Assembly (NCBI RefSeq): GCF_001509835.1 | Contig: NZ_JXTJ01000010.1 | Span: 1-64,000 of the forward strand | Length of the DNA stretch: 64,000 nucleotides | From: Allobosea sp. WAO | Lineage (GTDB): Bacteria > Pseudomonadota > Alphaproteobacteria > Rhizobiales > Beijerinckiaceae | Direction of reading: 5' to 3' | In this document: one piece after another, positions 58,391 through 64,000 of the stretch | Position numbering within the stretch: the stretch's first letter is position 1 | How the letters are laid out: every line of letters starts with the position of its first letter | Position numbers and translations under genes: made by a program | Notes under the pieces: generated by a model | Databases searched by the model: none | The model's input: only the letters and a program-made list of their open reading frames with translations | What the model was told of the DNA's origin: nothing

Positions 58391-59176
58391 ATGGAATTTC
58401 TTCTGGTCTTCGCGTTTCTCGCGCTTTTCTGCATGTCCGCGCTGGCAGGCATGGCGCTGCGAAAGCGCCTGCATGAGCGGCATCTGACGGCCGAGAACCT
58501 GGACTCGATCCGGCTGGTGACCGGCCTGATGGTAACCTTCGCGGCGCTGATCCTCAGCCTGCAGCTCTCGACAGCCCGGGCACGCTTCGACGAGGCCAGT
58601 GCCCATCGTTCGACCTATGCCGCGCGCCTGACCAGCCTCGACCAGTGCCTGCGCATTTTCGGCGACGCCGCAGATCCGATCCGGCTGAAGCTTCGCCAGT
58701 ATACCGCGGCCGTATTGGCGAGCACCTGGCCGCAGGAAGCGAAGATCGTGGTTGCGGGGATGCCGGACACTGCGAGCATGGCGGTTCGCGGCGAGGACAG
58801 CACCCTGTCGCAGCTGACGAACGAAATCGGCGCTGCCGTGGACGCTCTTCAGCGCCCCGGGCTGGAGAACTCCGCGGCCCGCTGCCGGACAGCCTACTCG
58901 CTTGCGCTCTCGGCGAGGTGGAACGTCATCGAGGATTCCCACATCCCCTCCGGCGCCTTCTTCATCGGCCTTCTGAGCTTCTGGCTCAGCTTGGTCTTCC
59001 TGAGCTTCGGGCTGCAGATACCCCGCCGCGCCCTCAGCGCTGCGGTCTTGGCGATCGGGGTGCTATCGATCTCGAGCATCATGTTCGTGATCGTCGATCT
59101 GAGCATGCCCTATCAAGGCGTGTTCCACATCTCCAGCGTGTCGACGCGCGACGCACTGACCGACATGATGCGGTAG
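58391..59176 (+). CDS. DUF4239-family membrane protein
   Basis: 261 residues. Two helices at the N-terminus (FLLVFAFLALFCMSALAGMA, GLMVTFAALILSLQLSTAR), a soluble region with conserved-type QYTAAVLASTWP, and two helices near the end (FFIGLLSFWLSLVFLSFGL, AVLAIGVLSISSIMFVIVDL) with a final DLSMPYQGVFHIS motif. Bestrophin-like proteins of unknown transport substrate. Confidence 0.85.
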   Translation: MEFLLVFAFLALFCMSALAGMALRKRLHERHLTAENLDSIRLVTGLMVTFAALILSLQLSTARARFDEASAHRSTYAARLTSLDQCLRIFGDAADPIRLKLRQYTAAVLASTWPQEAKIVVAGMPDTASMAVRGEDSTLSQLTNEIGAAVDALQRPGLENSAARCRTAYSLALSARWNVIEDSHIPSGAFFIGLLSFWLSLVFLSFGLQIPRRALSAAVLAIGVLSISSIMFVIVDLSMPYQGVFHISSVSTRDALTDMMR

Positions 59177-59251
59177 GGATCTGCGGCGTCGCGTTGCGCG
59201 CACCGTGGGCTCTCACCCTCCGAGGCTTGCAATCGCGCCGCCACTCGCGAG

Positions 59252-60262
59252 CTAGCGCGGCGCGGGCGGCGGCGGGTTCTGCTTCAGCCTGTCGATCTCC
59301 TGCCGTATCGGCCCGAACGGTCCGTAGCGATGCTGATCGACGCCGAAGCCGTCGGCGTAGGGGCCATAGGGCGTTTCGACCGGTTTCAGGAGCAGATCGG
59401 GAAAGTCGCGCTCCAGCCCCGGCTTCACCGGCCGCTCATGGGACAGCATGAACGCCGCGACGTCCCAGGCATCCTCCACCGACAGTCGCGGGCTGGAGTA
59501 GTCGGTCCCGTGCGGCATGTTGAAGTGGATGAAGTTCGCCGCGACGCTCAGCCGGCCCATGCCGGCGCCGTTGTTGAAGCTGTCCGCGCCCCAGAGCGGC
59601 GGCACCATGTAGCCGAGATCGGTCGTGGGCAGGCTTCGCCTGACGCCGAGACCGTCAGTACCATGGCAGGCCGCGCAGCTGTTCCCGAAGATGACGCTCC
59701 CCCGCGCCGGATCGGCCGCGCGTGCCAGTTCCGGCATCGATCCCGCGCCGAGGCCGGGCAATGTCTCACCCTTCGCGACATTGGTGGAGAGGAAGTCGAT
59801 ATAGGCGACCAGTGCGCGCATTTCCGGCGCGGTATCGGGCATCTCGCGACCGTTCAGGCTGCGGGTCATACAGGAATTGACGCGGTCCTCGATCGTGATT
59901 TCGCCGCCCTTGCGAGCGCTGTACTGCGGAAACAGATGGGCTAGGCCGAACAGGGGCAAGCCGAACTTGCGCGTGCCGGCAGAGAGATGACAGTTGCTGC
60001 AGGACAGGTTGTTACCGGCAAAGCGCTTGCTGGCATCGCCGACATTCGGCCCGATCAGGGACGGGGTGGCGACGACGAGCTCGCGACCCTTTCGGATCAA
60101 TTGGTTGGCAGGGCTGTCCGAAAGCGTCGTCACGTCCGGGACGATCCAGTCGGATGGCCGCTGTTGAGCGGAGGCGCCGCCCGCATAGGCAAGGAGCGCC
60201 CAGGCTGCGGCAAGGCCGATGCCGGAAACAAGGCGTGCGCCTATGACGAAGCGGCTGGTCAT
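59252..60262 (-). CDS. Dihaem cytochrome c, TsdA-like
   Basis: 336 residues from ATG 60262. Signal segment (GLAAAWALLAYAGGASAQQ), first haem site LSCSNCHLSAG, then NSCMTRSLNGREMPDTAPEM with family-typical NGR, and the second haem CAACHGTDGLG. The RVNSCMTRSLNGRE region is characteristic of thiosulfate dehydrogenase (TsdA) relatives. Periplasmic electron transfer; substrate not certain. Lies 29 bp downstream of the monooxygenase, likely one operon. Confidence 0.85.
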   Translation of the reverse strand: MTSRFVIGARLVSGIGLAAAWALLAYAGGASAQQRPSDWIVPDVTTLSDSPANQLIRKGRELVVATPSLIGPNVGDASKRFAGNNLSCSNCHLSAGTRKFGLPLFGLAHLFPQYSARKGGEITIEDRVNSCMTRSLNGREMPDTAPEMRALVAYIDFLSTNVAKGETLPGLGAGSMPELARAADPARGSVIFGNSCAACHGTDGLGVRRSLPTTDLGYMVPPLWGADSFNNGAGMGRLSVAANFIHFNMPHGTDYSSPRLSVEDAWDVAAFMLSHERPVKPGLERDFPDLLLKPVETPYGPYADGFGVDQHRYGPFGPIRQEIDRLKQNPPPPAPR

Positions 60263-60291
60263 GATCTCACCATCGATGGAGGCTGCGTCGG

Positions 60292-61914
60292 TCAGCGCGG
60301 TTCCGAACAATGGCGAAGTTCAAGCGTCGTCGCCAGGAAATCGCGCAGCGGGTCGAGCGCCATTGCGCCGATGTAGCCGACATAGCCGTCGGGCCGCAGG
60401 AGGATGAGCGCAGGCGGTGCGCCATCGAAAACTGCCTGCAGCGCTTCTGCCTCGGCCCGCACGACTGTGATCTCCGGCCGGTCCGGCTCGGCGCTGCCCT
60501 GTCGAAGGATTGCGACGCTGGCGACTTTCCCCGGAAAATCCGCCGACAGCCTCGCCACGATGCTCTGCAGGGCATCGCTGTCGCCATCTCCGGAAAAAGC
60601 CAGAAGCGTGAACCAGGGGCCGCGGGTCAGGTCGAACAGCCGTAAGGGGAAACCGACGCCGCGCTGCCGCAGGCCTTGGATGTCGGGCATCCGGTCCCCG
60701 GGCGCGAGGCCGGCCTGCGGAGCCCCGCCCACGATCGGCCCCTCGGCATAGCTGACCCGTATCTGCGTATCCTGCAGCCTGTCTGGCGGGGCGGACGGCT
60801 TGCCCATGCTCATGCTGCGCTCGACTGTGTCGGCGATGACATGTTCCGCGATGGGCCGCCGCTCTGCCTCATAGCTGTCGAGCAAGACGGGCGCGGCCTC
60901 GCCGCGCGCCACGAGGGCGAGCTTCCAGGCGAGATTGTCGGCGTCCTGGATCCCTGTGTTCATGCCCTGGCCGCCGGTCGGCGGGTGGATATGGCAGGCA
61001 TCCCCCGCCAGAAAGACATTGCCGATGCGATAGCGCGCGGCGAGGCGCATGCTGATCCGGAAGATCGACGACCATCGCAGGTCCGACAGCTTCGGCTGCC
61101 CGGGCACCAGCCGGTCTGCCACCGCCTGCAATTGCGAGAGCGAGGCGCCGGGGCGTTCGGACTGGATGCCGTGCGCGACTTCGCCGTCACTCGCGCCCGG
61201 CGGCTGGGAGGAAGCCATCATCGAAACCCGATAGCGATTCCGCTCGGGCAAGGGGATCGCCACGAAGAAGTCGGGCGGGGCATCGACCGCCGGCCGGATT
61301 CCCTGCAGGCTGGTGCCACGGGGCAGGTCCCAGTCGATCGAGACGTCCCCGAGCATGAAGTCATAGGGGAAGGCGCTGCCTTCGAAGGCGATGCCGAGCG
61401 CTTTCCGGACGGCGCTGTGGGCTCCGTCGCAGCCGACGACGTAGTCGTAGCGACGGGTTTCGCTGGCCCCGTCACGCTCGAGCTCCACCGTCTGTCCGTC
61501 GGGGCCGGGGATGAGGCGGGCTAGCCTGGAGCCGCGGATGACCCGGATGCCGCGCTGCTCCAGCGCGGCTTCGAGCACGGTCTCCGTCCGATCCTGCGGA
61601 ACCCCGTACTGGCTATAGGGCAGCTCCGGGAAATCGACCGGCTGATCGTGGACGATCGCTTCCGCCCCGCGATGGACGATCATACGGCGTCCGCTGAGCT
61701 GCAGCCCGGCCCTCAGGATATCGCGGGCGACGCCCATCGCCTCGAAAACCTCGAGCGTGCGCGGGGTGATCCCGATCGCCCGGCAGAACCGCGACGGCGC
61801 TGACGCCATGTCGATGATGTCGGCGCGAAGGCCGCGCCGGGCGAGGCCAATGGCAAGAGAAAGTCCCACCGGACCGGCGCCGACGATCAGGATGGACGCA
61901 TGGCTGCCGGTCAT
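60292..61914 (-). CDS. FAD-dependent aromatic monooxygenase (PheA/TfdB type)
   Basis: 540 residues from ATG 61914 (GGAG 9 nt upstream); a longer start at 61938 has no site. FAD motif ILIVGAGPVGLSLAIGLARR, the DG motif YDYVVGCDGAHSAVRKALG, GD motif NVFLAGDACHIHPPTGGQG and NTGIQDADNLAWKLALVARG. The C-terminal thioredoxin-like domain is present (FTLLAFSGDGDSDALQSIVA). Hydroxylates an aromatic or polyketide-like substrate using NAD(P)H. Confidence 0.92.
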   Translation of the reverse strand: MTGSHASILIVGAGPVGLSLAIGLARRGLRADIIDMASAPSRFCRAIGITPRTLEVFEAMGVARDILRAGLQLSGRRMIVHRGAEAIVHDQPVDFPELPYSQYGVPQDRTETVLEAALEQRGIRVIRGSRLARLIPGPDGQTVELERDGASETRRYDYVVGCDGAHSAVRKALGIAFEGSAFPYDFMLGDVSIDWDLPRGTSLQGIRPAVDAPPDFFVAIPLPERNRYRVSMMASSQPPGASDGEVAHGIQSERPGASLSQLQAVADRLVPGQPKLSDLRWSSIFRISMRLAARYRIGNVFLAGDACHIHPPTGGQGMNTGIQDADNLAWKLALVARGEAAPVLLDSYEAERRPIAEHVIADTVERSMSMGKPSAPPDRLQDTQIRVSYAEGPIVGGAPQAGLAPGDRMPDIQGLRQRGVGFPLRLFDLTRGPWFTLLAFSGDGDSDALQSIVARLSADFPGKVASVAILRQGSAEPDRPEITVVRAEAEALQAVFDGAPPALILLRPDGYVGYIGAMALDPLRDFLATTLELRHCSEPR

Positions 61915-62192
61915 CTGCTGGGCTCCAGGCGGCTTCATTGCTGCCGCAGCGGTCTTGTGTTTGCTTCGGCGGGTGCAGAGCATCGGAAATGTAAGAGGCC
62001 GGCGAGTTCAACGCCAATGCCCGCTTTGGAACTGTGATGCGCCGCCGTGTGCGGGGCATCAGCAGGTTGAAACCGAACGCCACTATGGCAGCCAAACGGC
62101 TGCCCCTCTCTGTCATGGGAATGTCTGGTTTCGTGCTCGTTAAAACGTCTGCTCCTGGCGCGAGTTCACCGCCAGGGGCTACTGTGCTGTGC
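61915..62192. other. Gap upstream of the monooxygenase
   Basis: Contains the monooxygenase promoter and no convincing gene. Confidence 0.35.
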
Positions 62193-62789
62193 TCATCGGC
62201 TCCATCCGATCACTGACTGTCCACTGGTCAGATCCGCTAGCAGCCGCTCCACGCCACCTGCTTCCGACGTCGGCGCCAACACCGACAGGATCGCGCCGCC
62301 CTCCGTGAAAGCCTGAACAGCCACCTGTACGCCCGAAAGCGCGCCCAAACGCACCTGAACCAGTGCCAAATCACTGAACCCGCATGTGACCGTCCCGGAG
62401 ACGGTTTCGACAAGCACCTCCTTTTCAGCCTCGCGCAAGCATAGGGCCGCCGTTCCGCCATAGGCACGGATCAGACCGCCGCTTCCGAGAAGGATGCCAC
62501 CGAACCAGCGTGTCACGACAACAACGACGCCATCGAGGCCTTGTCCATCGATTGCGGCAAGGATCGGCTTGCCGGCGGTCCCGCTGGGCTCGCCATCGTC
62601 GTTGAAGCGGTATCTCTGCCCCAAGCGCCATGCCCAGCAATTGTGATTGGCTGCCCGATCGGACCGTGCCGCAATGAAGTCTTTCGCTGCCGCTTCGTCT
62701 GCGATGGGACCAGCGGCCGCAGTGAACCGGCTCTTCTTGATCTCCTGCTGACGGATAGCGATTTCAACAAGGGTGAGGCGTGCAACCAT
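62193..62789 (-). CDS. yigZ: IMPACT/YigZ-family protein
   Basis: 198 residues from ATG 62789. UPF0029 domain: EIKKSRFTAAAGPI, ANHNCWAWRLGQRYRFNDDG and EPSGTAGKPILAAID, RWFGGILLGSGGLIRAYGGT. C-terminal DUF1949-like half (SDLALVQVRLGALSGVQVAV). Conserved protein linked to translation control in other organisms. The IS remnant starts 16 bp upstream of its start codon and could affect expression. Confidence 0.9.
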   Translation of the reverse strand: MVARLTLVEIAIRQQEIKKSRFTAAAGPIADEAAAKDFIAARSDRAANHNCWAWRLGQRYRFNDDGEPSGTAGKPILAAIDGQGLDGVVVVVTRWFGGILLGSGGLIRAYGGTAALCLREAEKEVLVETVSGTVTCGFSDLALVQVRLGALSGVQVAVQAFTEGGAILSVLAPTSEAGGVERLLADLTSGQSVIGWSR

Positions 62790-62803
62790 ACGCCCGCATA
62801 TCA

Positions 62804-63360
62804 CGACCTGAGACCCTGGTCCCTGCAAATGGCCTGCCGCCGGCTTCGTGGACACCGAGATTGGGTGTTTCATGAAACCGGAGGTGGCGTATGCGGCGAA
62901 GACAGTTTGGGCGCGAGTTCAAGATCGAGGCGGTCCACCTGATCAAGGATCGCGGAGTGAGTGTGGCGCAGGCGTCTCCGGATTCGGCTGCGTGGCCGGC
63001 CGGAGACGATCGTGTCCGACAACGGCACCGAGCTCACCTCGATGGCGATCCTGCGCTGGTGCCAGGAAGCCGGTGTCGCGTGGCACTAAATCTCCCCCGG
63101 CAAGCCGACGCAGAACGCCGTCGTCGAGAGCTTCAACGGACGCTTCCGGGACGAATGTCTCAACGACACGTTGCTCTCGACGCTCACCGAGGCCTGCAGC
63201 GCCATCACCTCGTGGAAGGAGGACGATAACCGCCGCCGACCACACTCGGGCCTCGGCAACATGACGCCTGCCGAGTTCGCCCTCAAATTCACGCTGGAAA
63301 AGCGGGCCGCCTAAGGCCAGATATCTCCCTCAGACCGGAGGAGAAAAGGGTCTCAGGTCA
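62804..63360 (+). mobile_element. Internally deleted IS3-family element
   Basis: Inverted ends GACCTGAGACCC (62805-62816) and GGGTCTCAGGTC (63348-63359) bound the element. Inside, the start of orfA (62891: MRRRQFGREFKIEAVHLIKD, RGVSVAQAS) is joined directly to the DDE end of orfB (ETIVSDNGTELTSMAI, NAVVESFNGRFRDECLNDTL, TPAEFALKF) with a TAA inside. About 0.6 kb of a normal 1.2 kb element is missing. Not autonomous. Confidence 0.85.
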
Positions 63361-63513
63361 TCTGCGGACGGGGATCGTCCTGAGCGCAGGGCGATGTCCG
63401 CCGATGCAGGAAAATGTCGCTTCAGTGGGCGGTCGCGCTCCGCCTGGGCAAGAACATGCCGACGCGCTTTTGGACGGGGGCTCGCGAGGGGCGACGCCGT
63501 GGCGAGGCTCCGC

Positions 63514-64000
63514 TCAGGTTCTCAGGCCGGATTGCCGGAGGCCGGTATGGTAGAGCTTCATATCGGAAGCTTGGAGCCTTATCATTTGCTGCGCAGCCTT
63601 CGCCACGCTGCCGTCCGGATCGAGAGAGTTCAGTTTTGCAACCACAGCACCGGCGTCTCCTCCGAGCATGGCCGTGGCCGCCGCCTTGACCCGCAATGCG
63701 GGGAGATAATTGGGGTGCATTCCAAGCGCTTTGTCGACCAGGGCAACTGCTTCTGTACAGTTACCGTCGAGGTATTCCGCGAGCGCAAGGGAGGTAATAT
63801 AGGCAAATCGACCGGGGTCTCGTGGATTCAGGGCCAGGGACCTGAAGATCGCCGATGCGGCTGCCCTGTGATCTCCCTGGGACATTCTGAGGATCCCCAT
63901 CGCGTACCAGCCAACTGCCGAGTTCGGGTTGAGGAAGATCGCTTCTTCTATGATGTTCTTGCTTATCTCCGGTTCGTGACCAAAATAAACGCGCGCCATT
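63514..64000 (-). CDS. C-terminal TPR region of a signalling protein (partial at window edge)
   Basis: The frame is open into the right edge. TPR-like repeats are visible: ISKNIIEEAIFLNPNSAVGW, AASAIFRSLALNPRDPGRFA and EAVALVDKALGMHPNYLPAL. This is the typical C-terminal TPR block of the winged-helix/adenylate-cyclase-linked proteins, the same family as the broken gene at 18297. Residues upstream lie outside the window, so no start can be set. Confidence 0.75.
   Translation of the reverse strand, partial: MARVYFGHEPEISKNIIEEAIFLNPNSAVGWYAMGILRMSQGDHRAAASAIFRSLALNPRDPGRFAYITSLALAEYLDGNCTEAVALVDKALGMHPNYLPALRVKAAATAMLGGDAGAVVAKLNSLDPDGSVAKAAQQMIRLQASDMKLYHTGLRQSGLRT

Noticed and set aside
1..64000. 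CRISPR arrays, rRNA genes and riboswitches
   Set aside because: No regularly spaced repeats, no rRNA sequence and no known riboswitch core were recognised.

Overview
The window is high-GC DNA of an alphaproteobacterium, most likely order Hyphomicrobiales; a Bosea-like genome would fit, but genus is inference. Supporting signs are a MucR/Ros regulator, an HWE histidine kinase, DUF6894, DUF6634, DUF1236 and DUF2269 proteins, PANDN/ASNDN peptide motifs in the phage genes, and an alphaproteobacterial LexA box (GTTC-N7-GTTC) in front of umuD. No rRNA gene, intact tRNA or CRISPR array was seen.

Layout. (1) 0-4.1 kb: LysR regulator divergent from an MFS exporter, a Tat-exported alpha/beta hydrolase and a cyclophilin-like protein. 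(2) 4.4-7.3 kb: a two-gene SIR2 + HerA antiphage cassette, followed by two truncated housekeeping fragments that look like an insertion or deletion scar. (3) 7.7-26 kb: a stress and envelope-rich region (thioredoxin-reductase-like flavoprotein, DUF6766, SDR-DoxX, DUF2269, VOC, FAD/Rieske oxidoreductase, ROK protein, haloacid-dehalogenase-like hydrolase, general stress 17M-like protein, isochorismatase, DUF892 ferritin-like protein, low-affinity iron permease-like protein). It also holds many tiny ORFs and several broken genes. (4) 26-29.2 kb: HWE histidine kinase beside a dead receiver domain, then an SOS operon with intact umuD and an internally deleted umuC. (5) 29.4-33.4 kb: small HTH regulator, DUF6634, metallophosphoesterase and a soluble AAA+/M41 protease, a compact module I could not match to a described system. 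(6) 33.7-51.8 kb: an integrated, defective prophage between a tRNA-Glu 3' fragment (attL) and a 17-bp near copy (attR). It has integrase, excisionase-like protein, divergent repressor with paired operators, DUF669, tape measure, P27-type terminase small subunit, HNH, prohead protease broken by an amber codon, and a RepA-like ATPase. Large terminase, portal and major capsid genes were not found. (7) 51.8-57 kb: phage and host relics, an AraC regulator and several small exported proteins, with a recurrent GC-rich terminator hairpin. (8) 57-64 kb: amidohydrolase, DUF4239 protein, dihaem cytochrome c, FAD monooxygenase, IMPACT/YigZ protein, a deletion derivative of an IS3 element, and the C-terminus of a TPR protein running off the end.

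The region reads as a layered accessory zone: repeated integration at a tRNA-Glu 3' end, a defence cassette, a partly lost SOS mutagenesis operon and many pseudogenes. The working genes concern redox and envelope stress, small-molecule efflux and detoxification, and phage defence. All family names are assigned by eye from motifs; no database search was run.
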